The position numbers and the translations under genes were made by a program. Below the pieces are notes generated by a model that made no database searches, was not told the DNA's origin, and saw only the letters and a list, made by a program, of their open reading frames with translations. This document shows positions 11,610 through 23,032 of a stretch of 64,000 nt of DNA, one piece after another. Origin of the DNA: Ophiostoma sp. CBS 140.51. Its lineage: Eukaryota; Ascomycota; Sordariomycetes; Ophiostomatales; Ophiostomataceae. Where the stretch lies: contig JANSLP010000128.1 of the NCBI GenBank assembly GCA_029298735.1, positions 20,388 through 84,387 on the forward strand, read 5' to 3'. Numbering within the stretch: position 1 is the stretch's first letter; the number at the start of each line of letters is the position of its first letter.

Positions 11610-13362
11610 CGCCGGGTGATTTTGTAGTTTTGCGGTGGTAGAACGGTGGGAAGAGGAATGTGCGGCCGTGGTGACGACAATGGAGATCACGTGCGCCGGA
11701 ACGTCGGAATCGGTGGGTGAGGAAGGTGCGGGCGTAGATGGAGATTGGTGAAGATAGTAAGAATGAAGTAAAGAGTGAAAAAAAGCAAAATGAGGCAGAG
11801 AAAAGCAGTACAATGCAAAAATCGCTCGGGTGTGTCAAATGCCAAAATGTCAAAAAAAAAAAAACGTCAGAGCTAAGCACGTCACGAATGCCTGCCATCC
11901 AAAGATCGACGAGCACACGACCGGCCCAAAAGAAAAGGCGTACAAGTGAAAAAAGTAACACAGCGTTACAGCAGGACTTTGCAGGTCCAAACGGGTTTTC
12001 CTTCCCGGCGCTACGAGGCGCTAGAGTGAACAAGGCGGGCGGCGAGACAAGGGCGAGGCGAGGCAAAAAGCGACGGGCAGAAACTTCTTCCACAGTTGTG
12101 GAATTATGGAATCTGTACTGGCCAGTTTGGGACTTCATCTTATTGATTTTCATTGTATTTTACATTGGCTCTTCATCACCTAGAAATAACTCTCATAGGC
12201 TGGCAAGTTTACAGTATTCAATGGCAACGGAGGCGGAGTCAAAATGAAAACGAGAACTGGAAATGCCACTGCAGAAATTCACAATGCAGAACTGCACTCT
12301 GCACCTTCCAAATGTGACTCCGGCACCCACTGCCGTTTGTGTGCTGCACCGGGCCAGCGCTAGCGTATGGCCGCTGGCCGGTGTCGGCCCCGCAGCCTCG
12401 CTGTGGTTGGCTTGGCTGTCCGGAACGGCTCCAGGGCAGGAAGGAGCCCTGGACAAATCTGTCAGGTGCGTCAAGTGGAGTCAAGTCGGTTTCCGACTTT
12501 TGGTCTTTTCTCTTCTTCCTGTTCTTTAGTGATTTTCTGCGGTACTTTTTGGGTATGTCCGAGGGTTGTCAAACGGAGAAACACCGCTCCTGTAATGGCT
12601 GCTCGACTACGTTCTCTGAGTTTCCTGATCGAGCTGGCGATAAGTTGGGGTCCTTGTTGAATTGAAAAAGAGAAAGGAAAATCAAAAGGCTGTCAGCCGA
12701 GCCGTTGCGTATCTCCTCACACCTCTTGGCCGAGTCACATCACCGAATTCCTGCTCGGGTTGTTGAGTTTAACAGCTTGGTTGTACGGCCGTAGAAGCAA
12801 GCGAGAAACTGCCCGCGTAGATGTGACTTGAATTGACAACTCTATTCAGCAACGAATAGCAAGAGACGAGAAAATAAAATAAAGCTACAAACTGCACTTG
12901 TGGACATCCGGGGTAGCTTCTTTAAAAATGGAGAGGTTGGTCTCGTGCCCGCCGTTTCATCACAGATATCACTCAAAGGCTTGAACATGTGCTGTCTGGT
13001 GTTATCACATAGGCTTATTGTGCCATACTTCGCGTTATGTAGCGGTTGACTGATAAAAATATGTCAAATATGCACGAATGTTGATCGAGAAGACATGCAT
13101 CTTGTCGTGTATTTCTACCTAATTAACTAGAAGCAACTGGGTAGCAGTTAACGGGCTGAAAGCAGACGTATTGGTAAGGCATGAAATTAATGAAAAGGAA
13201 AGAAAGTCAAAAGCATATACCCAAGCTACCCAAGAACATCCCTGCTCTAGTTTTCCGCAACGCCTGAAGAAATGGGAATTTGAAGACAAAACAAAATAAA
13301 ACCAAAACAGCAAGTTAAAAGACTAAAAAACAATATCACTCATGAGATCCCTCTTCGTAATC
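11610..13362. other. Intergenic region between two minus-strand genes
   Basis: About 1.75 kb. The first 500 bp form the upstream region of the MFS gene and are rich in A and G on the + strand (C/T-rich on the gene strand). The rest holds only short overlapping frames and no domain that I recognise. Confidence 0.45.
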
Positions 13363-15201
13363 TTAATCGAAGCACACCTTGACCTCCTGGCTGGCCAGCC
13401 GCTGGTCCTTGTAAAAGACCTGGAAATCGACGGATGCACCCGTGGGAATCATGACAATCTCATACGAGAACTTCTTGAACACCTTGCCACTGGGCGACGT
13501 GTAGTCGGGCAGGCTGTCGACAATCGAGGCAAAATTGCAGCGGATGTCGCACAGCTTGATAACATTGTCCTCGCGGCGCGTGGGAGCCTCGACGTCGTTG
13601 CAAAGGTACAGCTCACGCGTCCACTCGGTCTTGGGCTTGTTGAAGAGGAGGTAGAAATCGTGGCGGATGGGTGCCAGTGTCTTGACCGAGTTACCCTTGC
13701 GCAGGTACCACTCCATCTGGCGACCGGCAAAGTAGACCTCCTCCTTGTCGTCCCAGTAGCGGTCCTCGAGCTTGTGGTAGGAGGCATTGTAGAGCTGGGA
13801 AAAGCAAAGACCGACCGAGAAACGGGAAACAGTCGAAGCAATCTGGATGGGCGGTTCGAGAAGTAGGCGGTTGTCCTCACCATCGGCCTTGAGAGCCTTG
13901 TAGAAGCCCTTGTAGACGGCACCACGGCAAATGGCCGTCCAAGGCTTAGTACCTGTCGACTGCAGGACGTTGATCTTGGGACCGTGACGGTCCTTAAGAT
14001 GCTGGTAGAGGTAAGGAGATGCACCAAGACCGCCGACCAGGATGATGTCAGTGACGTCGAGGGCCTTCTTCTTCTTGACCTCGCGGATCTGTTCATCGAT
14101 CAACGCGTCGATGCCCTCAAACGAGTAGGCAAAGAGAGCCTCAATATGCTCGCCCGTCAGGTGGAAGCGACCCATTTTGATGTGCGGCTCCTTGCTCGAG
14201 TCCGTCAGCTCCGCCTTGGAGTTGAACGCCTCGGCGGGGATGCCGACGGTGTACTGACGCTTGGAGTTGGCCTGCGACTTGTACTGCGGCTTGATAGCCT
14301 GCTGCCACTCACCCTTGACCAGCTCCTTGATGCCGGTCTTGGACAGGTTGGACCACTTGGGGCCCAACCGGCGCTGTGACATCTTTTCAAAGGCCTCGTC
14401 AATAAAGATACTGCCATACAGACCGCCCGTACCCTCGACGGCCTCCTCCATGACGACGGGTGATGCGCGCGTCACGTTGTAGCTGATCAGATCAACGGTA
14501 CCACCACCGGCATCGCAAATGATAAAGACATCACCTGCTTTGCTGGGGTTGGGGTTGTTGTAGAGCGTCGCTAATGCGGCGGCCTCGGGCTCGGTGACAA
14601 ACGACAGCTCCGTCTTGCCCGCGGGCCGGCTGTCCAGAATACCCGCCTGCGCGACGGCATCTTCCATGCGCTGGCGAGCGTAACCCTTCCAGATGGCGGG
14701 GACTGTAAGAACGACGTGGAACTTCATACCGTCAACGGCAGCATCACCACGATCGCGGCAGATAGTGTCGATGACGTGTTCCCAGAGCAGTCTCAGATAG
14801 TCTGCGACCAAATCTGTCGACGTCTTGCCCGTGTCGCGCAGCATGCGACGACCGCGGCGCACGTATTCGGAGTTGCGCAGCTCGTTGTCGAGGTCGTCCT
14901 CCTTGAGCAGCAGCAGCTTGAACCACTGGACCGGGTCTGCGTCTGGTGGGATCTCGTAGCCCCAGTAGATCTGACCGTCGTCGTAGTAAAGCTCGGTAGG
15001 TGCTTTGCCCTTTTCCAAGCCCATGCCCGGCCAGCTGTGGATGAGGTTGATTTGTTCTTGCTCGAAATCGTAGGGCGTGGCCCAGGCGACGCCCGAGTAG
15101 GTCGTGCCAAAGTCGATACCGATAATCAAGACATTGGTCTGGTCGTCAGAGATGCCCTGCCAGTATTCAGTGGTGGACGACATCCTGACAGAGTCTGCCA
15201 T
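13363..15201 (-). CDS. Hsp70-like ATPase of the HSPA12 type
   Basis: A 612-residue single-exon gene on the minus strand. Two near starts are possible (15201 and 15183). The actin/Hsp70 nucleotide-binding fold is clear: phosphate-1 loop IIGIDFGTTYSGVAW near residues 25-40, a TEPEAAAL segment, phosphate-2 loop CDAGGGTVDLISY, and the adenosine loop DIILVGGLGASPYLY. The protein has no canonical peptide-binding domain or EEVD tail, so it is not a housekeeping Hsp70. It fits the divergent HSPA12-like family that is expanded in filamentous fungi, whose substrates are mostly unknown. It should bind and hydrolyse ATP in the cytosol. Its neighbours (a HET pseudogene and NACHT receptors downstream) make a link to immunity tempting, but nothing in the sequence shows one. 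Confidence 0.87.
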   Translation of the reverse strand: MADSVRMSSTTEYWQGISDDQTNVLIIGIDFGTTYSGVAWATPYDFEQEQINLIHSWPGMGLEKGKAPTELYYDDGQIYWGYEIPPDADPVQWFKLLLLKEDDLDNELRNSEYVRRGRRMLRDTGKTSTDLVADYLRLLWEHVIDTICRDRGDAAVDGMKFHVVLTVPAIWKGYARQRMEDAVAQAGILDSRPAGKTELSFVTEPEAAALATLYNNPNPSKAGDVFIICDAGGGTVDLISYNVTRASPVVMEEAVEGTGGLYGSIFIDEAFEKMSQRRLGPKWSNLSKTGIKELVKGEWQQAIKPQYKSQANSKRQYTVGIPAEAFNSKAELTDSSKEPHIKMGRFHLTGEHIEALFAYSFEGIDALIDEQIREVKKKKALDVTDIILVGGLGASPYLYQHLKDRHGPKINVLQSTGTKPWTAICRGAVYKGFYKALKADGEDNRLLLEPPIQIASTVSRFSVGLCFSQLYNASYHKLEDRYWDDKEEVYFAGRQMEWYLRKGNSVKTLAPIRHDFYLLFNKPKTEWTRELYLCNDVEAPTRREDNVIKLCDIRCNFASIVDSLPDYTSPSGKVFKKFSYEIVMIPTGASVDFQVFYKDQRLASQEVKVCFD

Positions 15202-17217
15202 GTGGGGGGATATTTGGGTGGAGGGGAAGGATAAAGTAGGGAGGATTGTCGAGGATCAGAAGCGAGGAGAACGAAGTGTGACTGTCGAGGTAGTCAGAGC
15301 CAGAAGTGGAAGTGTGAATGAGGGAATGTAAGAAAAGAAAAGTAAATAGAGAGAAGCAGAGTGATCAGATGAAAACAATCGAAGAAGATGGATATGGCAA
15401 TGGAGGCGAGGCAGAAATTAGAAATTAGAAATCAAATCAGAACAAAAAAAGAGAATCAAGGACAGAGGCATAAGTCTCACCTATTGTGTGTTCAGTTACT
15501 CCCCGACAAAGAGGAAAGAGGCTGGCAGCCGTTTTGTATGGTTGGTGGTGCCAGGCTTGACAACCGGCACTACGACATACTGCAAGCAACACCGAACAGC
15601 ACGGCAAACTACACACGGCACATTGCACGCAGCCGAGAACCGATCCCAGGATGCCAGCATGCAAGGTGGGGAGGCTCGGAGTGAAGCTGTCGCCTTTTCC
15701 CCTCCTTTCCCTCTGGGATGGGTCTAATTCACGCTTGGGAAACTCTCCAGCGCGGGTCCCTGGAGTGCCTGACTGCTAGAGTGCCTTGTTTCACCTGCCG
15801 AGCCTTTTTTATGTTTCCCTCCTTATTCTGGTGCTGATCGGCCTTCGTTAGCGATAAGTTGAACCTCCGTAGTGTGTGCCTGGCGTGGCCTTGTTTGGTC
15901 TTGTGTGGCCCATGGCGGCGGAATACAGTGGAGGCGCGGGCCTTCCCTGGCCTTGTCTGGGCCTAGCCGTCGCCTAAAGTTAGTTTTATGGTAGGCCTCT
16001 TTTATCGCGGTTCAACAGAGATCAAGCGAGTTTTTCGTCTTTCGTCCTTTTCCTCCTTCTTTTGCACAGCCAGTGCCACCCTGCTATGCTCCCTCTTGTC
16101 TGGACCGCTCTTGGGCTCTTAGAGGGGTAACTATCACTCGCTACAGACTTGCTACAAGCACAGAAAAAGCAATAGATTGAGCGAAATCGACCGAAAAACT
16201 GCGACACGAACGAGAAAACAGAACAAGGCGCACTTGGCGAAGGAATGCGCAAATGGACAGTGGGTGGGGCATCACTTACACGACTAGCCAATCAGGAGGC
16301 CCTAAACTTCAGCCTCGTCAATCTTCCCATACAGCCACCATGCAGTCTCGCGTCTCAGCCCCTCTCTCAACCCCACTCGAGGTGCCTTGGAAGGGACGAG
16401 GGGATGCACGAGGGGAGTAGGGAGAGCAAGGGAAGGAAAAGACCGGACGGAACGTGACGAGAAGAGTAAAGGGCCCGGAGCGTGCAAGTATGGGGGCTAG
16501 GTCCTAATCACAAGTGGCCGCTGAAAACGAGGCGAGGCAGAGACGGAAAAAAAAGTGGCCTTTGCCGCTATTTTGGCGTAACCGCCTACAAGGGTCCGTC
16601 AAGGTGGCGCTCGGTGGGTTGGAGTTAGTGGACAGAGGGGAACAAAGAGGGGCAGTGTTGGGTGCAATGTGGGTAGATGGACAGAAAGTGATCCGAAATA
16701 TTGGAGGGGAAAAGGGAAACGAGAAAAGAAACAGAGAAGCGCCAATGGGGAGGTTGGGGCTGGGGTCGAAAAGGCGAAATGATGCAGCTGTCGCAGCTTG
16801 GGGATAGGCGCTCCGGTGCGAGCTGGCCTGAAGGATCCTGGCTCCGGATGTTTGTGCGTTTGCAGCCAGCAGAAGGAAAAAGTGAAGAAACGAGAAAACT
16901 GTTGTGAGCGACAAGAATCAAAAGGAGCCTCAGCCAAGATCGGACCTCGTCTATGGAGTTGCTTGGCACTTGTCTTGTTATATTTTGTTGTCATTTTTGT
17001 GTGATTCCTTCACGAACGTCATCCTTATCGCGACTTTCAACGACAGTTCAGTTTTTTACTCTTTTGCCCTCACATGGTCTTCAATTTCTACTACCGAACC
17101 CTCCCGCTCCGCGTCTCACCCTTTGAGCTCGCGCAGGTCCTTTTCGACCCGCTGCTGGATCCTCTTTTCGAACCTCTCCTTGAACCTATTTTTGAACCTC
17201 ACGAGTACATTATCATC
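15202..17217. other. Divergent intergenic region (about 2 kb)
   Basis: This separates the minus-strand Hsp70-like gene from the plus-strand poly-Q gene, so it contains both promoters. It holds G/T-rich low-complexity DNA at 15815-15965, including a GGGCCTAGCCGTC block at 15959-15971 that recurs at 36841. At 16420-16760 the + strand is purine-rich. No convincing gene is seen; overlapping minus-strand frames at 16500-17000 lack domains. Confidence 0.45.
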
Positions 17218-19464
17218 ATGGAGGACGCGATCAACCAGCAAACTCAACAGAACCAGCAAGCCCAGCAAAACGCCCAGCAGCAGCAGCAGCAGCAACACCA
17301 GCAGCATCAACAGCACCAGCAACAAGCTCAAGAAAATCAGCTGCAACAGGAGGGTCGCCAATCCTCACGGAAGCGCATAACCAAGACACCGCCTGACGCC
17401 TCAAATCCCAACAGCAATAAGCGGCCAAGTGGAAACAGCGGTGGAAACAACAACGACCAGCCGCCCATCCCGGAGCGCACGTCGTCGTTTCCAGAAGGCA
17501 CCACAGAGGCCAAGAAGAGCAGCAAGCGGAAAGGCCGCAGCGGCTCGACACCCAACACAAACACAAACGAAGACTCGGGCGCGGCCCTGACAGCATCCGA
17601 GATTCTCAGAATGGGCGGTGCAGACCTTCCAGAAGACGACGGTGCGAACCAGAGCGGTGGTGCTGGGATCCACGACGACGGCGAAGACAGCGAAGCTACC
17701 GAGTTTGGTGAAGGCAGCGAGACCTTTGGCGAGGCATCCGGCCCAGCAGCAGCGCCGCCCCCTGAACAGGCACCGAACTCATTCGCGGCGCGCAAGGGCA
17801 AAGGCAAAGACAAGGACAGCAAGCGCAAGGGCGGCAACGGAAACAAGAATAAGGACAAAGGTGTCAGTGGTCAAGATGGCAAACAGTCTGCATCTGAAGC
17901 TGGTGGTGGTGGTGGCAATGGAGGCAACAATAGTGGAAATGGTGGAAACGGAGGTGGCAGTGGCAAACAAGAGGGCAAAAGAAACGACAATGGTGGCGGC
18001 GGCGGCGACAACCTCGGTGACTACTCGTTTGGAACACCACGCTTTATCGAAGAAGACATGTGTAGCGACGACGATGGTCACGATCACAGCGATTACCACG
18101 ATTTTGACCACAACCACGGCCACGGCCATGGACACAGCCATAACCACGAAGGCGGCGACGATAGCAACGTCATCAACCTCAACAACTTTCCGACCAACTT
18201 ACGAGGACCCAACGATGGTCGGCAACAGAACAACAACTCCTCTGCCTCTTCAGCATTCGCATCCATCACACACACACTCGCCGGCATGATGCCTCTTCCT
18301 CGCGCACCTCGCGAGGACTACATGCGCACCATGACCAACGACCGTCGCAGCCTTCAGGAGACTGTGCAATCCCTGATTGTCACGCTGCAGCACGAGCAGA
18401 TGCGTCGCATGGCTGCCGAGGACAACATTTCTGTCCTCCAAGAGAACCTCACGGTCTACAAGGACCTGGCGAATCAGTACCGCGACGAGGCCAACAAACT
18501 GCGTGAAGAGACAGAACGCTCCAAAAAGGGCCATATGCAGGTCTTGCGCGACCTCAACCGCTTCAAAGCTGGTCAGGGTTTTAGTCAAATGGCGGACGAT
18601 TTCCTGACGCAAAAGGCCCGCGAGCTGCGCCAGGACATCCGCGACTTTGCCATCCAATATTTTGACGGCGAGTTTGAGGATGCGGCCAAGAACGAGCGCC
18701 CACGTGCCCGTGCTGAGACTAAACTAGGCGAGTTCATGGGTGGCATCAGCCCGTTGGACCCTTTCCAGAGCTTCCTGGTGTCGCCAACACGCTGCTCCAG
18801 CGCCGTTGAGTCCTTCCTCTGGGTCATTTTGGCCAAAACTGTTTTTGGTGGTTGGTACTGGGCCGGCGGTGGACGCTTGCCTCTGCACGACGTCTTCGCC
18901 TGGATGCGGCCTGTTGACTTTTCCTTTGCTGTTTACAACGATGAGACGTCCGACTCAAAAGACGCTAACAGCAGCCCGGCCGATCCCGAGGCCGAACGCC
19001 GCTTCTACACTTGGCGCGCCACGACGGCCAAGCTCGTCTCGGAGCGGCCCGGCATTGCCGTTCGCGACAACCTGCGCAACAAGCTGGTCGAGGAAATCTG
19101 CATGACCATTGAGCCCTACTTGCGTGCAGCAAACGACGGCAGCCACGCAGAGGAGCTGCACAACATCATAAACAAGGCCATTGAATTCGACCGCGACACA
19201 AGCCAGCAGGCATCGCGTCTTGAGTGGATCTTTTGCCGCCACCCGGGCCAAAAGGACCGTGGCGAGCCCCAGCGCTTCAATCCCAACGTCATGGACATTC
19301 AAATGTGGGAAGAGACGCCTACGGATCAGTCCGAGGTCCTGTTGGTTGTTGCGCCCGGTCTACGCAAGCGTGGTCGCTCCAACGGTGAGGATTACTCCGT
19401 GGAAACAATGCTACTCAAGATGGATGTCACCTGTGACCCGGTAACGGACATGGTAGTTGGGTAG
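17218..19464 (+). CDS. Conserved protein of unknown function with poly-Q, Gly/Asn-rich and His-rich segments
   Basis: A 748-residue product if translation starts at ATG 17218. The same frame is open to an ATG at 17074, which would add 48 residues containing an odd FDPLLDPLFEPLLEP stretch. ATG 17218 has the better start context (A at -3, G at +4). Residues 1-45 are Gln-rich; then follow Lys/Ser-rich, acidic, and Gly/Asn-rich low-complexity parts; near residues 285-315 is a His/Asp-rich run (DHNHGHGHGHSHNH) that could bind metal. A coiled-coil-like segment covers about residues 370-450 (TNDRRSLQETVQSL, YRDEANKLREETERS). The last 290 residues are ordered and Trp-rich (AVESFLWVILAKTVFGGWYW) and look like the conserved domain. 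I do not recognise this domain and assign no function. Confidence 0.75.
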   Translation: MEDAINQQTQQNQQAQQNAQQQQQQQHQQHQQHQQQAQENQLQQEGRQSSRKRITKTPPDASNPNSNKRPSGNSGGNNNDQPPIPERTSSFPEGTTEAKKSSKRKGRSGSTPNTNTNEDSGAALTASEILRMGGADLPEDDGANQSGGAGIHDDGEDSEATEFGEGSETFGEASGPAAAPPPEQAPNSFAARKGKGKDKDSKRKGGNGNKNKDKGVSGQDGKQSASEAGGGGGNGGNNSGNGGNGGGSGKQEGKRNDNGGGGGDNLGDYSFGTPRFIEEDMCSDDDGHDHSDYHDFDHNHGHGHGHSHNHEGGDDSNVINLNNFPTNLRGPNDGRQQNNNSSASSAFASITHTLAGMMPLPRAPREDYMRTMTNDRRSLQETVQSLIVTLQHEQMRRMAAEDNISVLQENLTVYKDLANQYRDEANKLREETERSKKGHMQVLRDLNRFKAGQGFSQMADDFLTQKARELRQDIRDFAIQYFDGEFEDAAKNERPRARAETKLGEFMGGISPLDPFQSFLVSPTRCSSAVESFLWVILAKTVFGGWYWAGGGRLPLHDVFAWMRPVDFSFAVYNDETSDSKDANSSPADPEAERRFYTWRATTAKLVSERPGIAVRDNLRNKLVEEICMTIEPYLRAANDGSHAEELHNIINKAIEFDRDTSQQASRLEWIFCRHPGQKDRGEPQRFNPNVMDIQMWEETPTDQSEVLLVVAPGLRKRGRSNGEDYSVETMLLKMDVTCDPVTDMVVG
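17273..17335 (+). repeat. CAG/CAA microsatellite encoding poly-Gln
   Basis: Interrupted CAG, CAA and CAC/CAT codons in the 5' part of the 17218 gene, encoding a Gln/His tract. Length polymorphism between strains would be expected. It lies in coding sequence and keeps the frame. Confidence 0.8.
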
Positions 19465-19989
19465 CATGTACAGTGTGTTGGAAATTTTGCGCTATTTGTT
19501 CTCGGATACATGAGCTCTATGAGTTGTTCGGTAGTGTTGAGCTCGTTTTATTTACTTTTCACGGAGCACATGCACTTAACGTGCTCATCTAAATCTACCT
19601 TTATTCATAATGTCAAAAATGGAAATCCCGCCGCAAAATGTCCGAATCCGGCTTTTATTGCACCTTCTCTGAGCACAGCCTCAGCGCCTAACTTCTTTGC
19701 ACTTTTGAGACATAGTATTGGTCGAATATATGCGGGCCATCCTACATCTGCCTTTCCCACGTCCATATTTGTCGGTTTCTGTGGTCCTTCAATCACCCCC
19801 TTTTCTGTTCCTTTAACATATCTTTCAAAAAAAAAGTGCAACTACCGTTCTCTTAGACTTTTCTTCTTTTCAAAACAAAGTTTCCTCTTTTCTTTCTGTC
19901 CCCCTTTCCCTCGCTCATTTGTTTTCTATCTGCTTCCAATCACTTCCCCCTTTTGTTCAGTCTCGGACGCATTTCTCTCTACGCGTACA
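19465..19989. other. Intergenic region, leader of the HET pseudogene
   Basis: About 525 bp. The last 170 bases before ATG 19990 are strongly C/T-rich on the + strand, as expected of a former promoter and leader. No other gene is seen. Confidence 0.5.
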
Positions 19990-22247
19990 ATGCGTCTCAT
20001 CAACGTCCAGACCCTTGAGCTTGAAAACTTTACCAACGACGCTCCCCAGTACGCCATCCTATCTCACACATGTATCAAGGGCCAGGAGGTCACGTTCCAG
20101 ACAATGAGGGCAGGCGGTCCTGCTCCCAACGGGCTGAAATGATGGGAAAAGATTGTTGCCTGTTGTGAGCGGGCGGCCCACGACGGCTGGAACTACGTCT
20201 GGGTTGACATCTGCTGTATCGACAAGGCAAACATCGTCGAACACAACGAGGCCATCAACTCCATGTTCCGCTGGTACGAGGAGGCTGTCGTTTGCTATGC
20301 GTATCTTGCTGATGTTGCCTATAAAGCCGTTCTCGTAGATGACGTTTATCTGGAGTTGCAGAGGCAGGAGAAGCTTGACCAAGAACGAGCGAGGAAGCAG
20401 GATTCAAATACAAGCACTCTTCTACAGAAGGACAAGCAATATGTTCATTTTGGTGAACGGTTGGCGAGGAACGAGGAAGGTGCACAGACAAGTGCCATTA
20501 AGCGTCGCCGCTTTGCTGGAAGCCGTTGGTTTGAGCGTGGCTGGACGTTCCAAGAGCTACTTGCACGGCGAACCCTCCTCTTCTTCAACCTGGCATTATC
20601 ATGGGCTGCCAGGCGAGAAACCGAGCGCATTGAGGACCAGTCCTACAGTCTTCTCGGCCTCTTTGGCATCCATATGCCGCTGATATATGGTGAAAGTCAT
20701 GCAGCCTTTGAACTGCTACAAATGCAAATATTGCAGAACGGAGACGACGAAACCATTTTCGCTTGGCAAAGCAATCCGTTTTTAAGCCAAGCAGCACATG
20801 GTTTTCTGGCTAAGCGACCAGCGTACTTTCGCGGCTGCTCCGGATTCGTGACAAAGCCCCGCGACGATTATCGTGAAGACGGTGTGATTCTGTCCAAAGA
20901 CAATCTCACACTGCAGGCCGGCCTTTACAAGCGGTGTGTTTCTAAATGGGGAGATATTTCTGACAGAGATTTTGTGCTCATCACAAACTGTCACACTGGC
21001 GATGCACCTAAAGGTTCTAATGCGGGCCAAGCCTGGGACAATTGTCAGCTGATCTTTTGTTTGTATCACGACGATAGAAGGCCCAAGCTGTTCCACTTCG
21101 CCAAAGCCATTTTATGCAGGGTTCCCCATTTTCTTCCCCAACCGCTAAATATCAAGACATTAGATGAGGCGACACTCTTCGAACTCCGGGTTGTAGAGGT
21201 TCAAAAGGATATAAGCCGCTTCAGACGCTTGAAAAACGCCTTTCGTGATGAATTGTACGATGGCGGCCCCCATACGACGCCATATGGCTTCATGCGCTAT
21301 TACGACCGTCTTTGTCGCCTTACCGTCAAAAATCTCCCGGAGAATTACCAAATGATTGTTGGAGCAACCTCTACGAAAAATAATGGCATTGAGCTCCGGG
21401 ATCTTGCTTTGGAATCTTCCCCGCCCTCGAGCTCCTCCGACTTCTTCATTGACATCGACGGCGCCGTGTATGAGCCGCTCCGCCCAAGTTACTCCATCTT
21501 GCCTTTCCTCCTCACAACGAGCAGAGTAGTCATCAGCTAGACTCACGCAGCCCTTACTCCCGCATGACCATGCAGTTAGATCTGCCTGACGACATCGTGG
21601 TTCTCCAGACGCATATGAAGAAGCACCTTGTAGCCGTGTGCGCCTCCAGTACAGTCCCGGCCAAGTCCGGTGCCCTAATTAACAATAGATACGGTGGCAG
21701 ATCCTCCGACTGTACGGAGAAGAGTGGCGACCAAAATGCCCTGCCCAAAGAACTAAAAGTGCTGTCAGTAGGTGAGACTGTGCTACTGACGATACGCGTC
21801 CCTTTACCCAGTATCGACAAAAATAAGGACAACAAAGACGGAAACTCATATATCCTGGGTCTTATGCTCGATGGCAACGGCCCTCTTGCCCATTATGGTC
21901 TCTAGTCTCAAAACGAGCTTCTTAACGAGCTCCCTCCGCCCGATGGCTCCGAAGAAACTCGTTTACCACATGTTGCTTGCAAGCAGCACATACTGCAATA
22001 AATGGTAAGCGAGCTGGCATCAGCGCCACCACAGCTGCCTCGATCTGCCATCCATCTGGAACAGGGCTACCGTGTAAGTGTTGTTCAATGGCCCCAGGCA
22101 GCCAAACCTTCTCGTCTCAAAGGCGGTGCATCAGCCTCTCGAGTCGGCACCAACTTGGCTTTACTCTTCGTATTCGAGTCCATGTTGAAGATTTTAGCTA
22201 TCAACGAAAATCAACATAGCCATAAGGAAGTGGGCGAACATGACTGA
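19990..22247 (+). pseudogene. Decayed HET-domain (heterokaryon incompatibility) gene
   Basis: The start MRLINVQTLELENF...YAILSHT is the canonical opening of a HET domain, and VWVDICCIDK, AINSMFRWY, VCYAYLADV, RGWTFQELL, RIEDQSYSLLGLF and MPLIYGE follow. The gene is broken. A TGA at 20140-20142 falls inside the domain with the same frame open on both sides. The nearly invariant Trp after SHT is Cys. Roughly 45 residues usually found between QELL...FF and SWAARRET are missing. Frame 1 ends at TAG 21538-21540, and a coding-like continuation is in another frame (about 21510-22247), itself cut by TAG 21903 and TAA 21999. HET domains trigger cell death after non-self recognition; this copy cannot make a normal protein. 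An intron hiding the first stop is possible but would not repair the later breaks. Confidence 0.72.
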
Positions 22248-23032
22248 AAACCTTTTCTCTTCTTTCTTCCTTCCAAAAAAAATCAAAAAAGTAATAATTA
22301 CAGTCAAATTTTAATACATAGTCTCAAAGAGTCCAGAGCAGTACACAAAATACTGTCGTTTCCCCATGCCATTCTTTCGTATGCAGAAGGAGGCTCATGT
22401 TTGCTTAGAGATAAAACCCCGCTAGCTCCCTAGCGCCGGCACTGGGCGCCGGCCGGAGTCTGACGTCCATTTTATGAGTAACGCCGATGTCAGGGTTTCC
22501 AGTGCCTGACCTAAACCGTCTTTTGGGGATAGTTCTGGGTGTCCACTGTCCCCCACTAAACATGAAGGGAACATGAATGGCGCGTTTCCCATCACCTCAA
22601 ATGAGCGCAATGCACCTGTTATTACCTGCCTATTTGGCGACAACCTCGGGGAGACATCTACATTCCGAAAGTGATACGGCATGTATCAATAACTCAGCGT
22701 CAGCGTCAGGGGTAAAATATTGACGCGTCCAATGACCTGTTTTCAAACTCTCATCTTCCTATTTCTGGCGGCTGGACAGGGTGTGTCGAGCCGCCCTCGT
22801 CTGCTGCTTAACTGGCCATCACACTCCAGAGAGCGGGGCTCAATTTCTGTCAGGGTCTCTTCCCCTCCTCCGCTTTTCATGAGCAGCCGGAACTCCTGTG
22901 CCATCATCCTCGCATTTTCTTTTGCAATAAAAAAACCATCAATACCGTTCCACCAAGTCCATTATACATTTTCGAAATACCTGGCTGTAAGAGTTTCGGT
23001 GCAAATACGTGTTCCATTATCTGCTACCGGTC
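22248..23032. other. Intergenic region upstream of NLR1
   Basis: About 785 bp. An AT-rich stretch follows the pseudogene. At 22430-22455 the 8-mer GCGCCGGC occurs twice. The last 300 bp should hold the NLR1 promoter. No gene is seen. Confidence 0.4.

Noticed and set aside
17273..17335. CRISPR-like repeats
   Set aside because: The repeats are CAG/CAA codons within a eukaryotic coding sequence.
20089..20148. Intron removing the first stop of the HET gene
   Set aside because: Possible donors and acceptors exist but no good branch point is seen, and later stops, a frameshift and a deletion remain unexplained.
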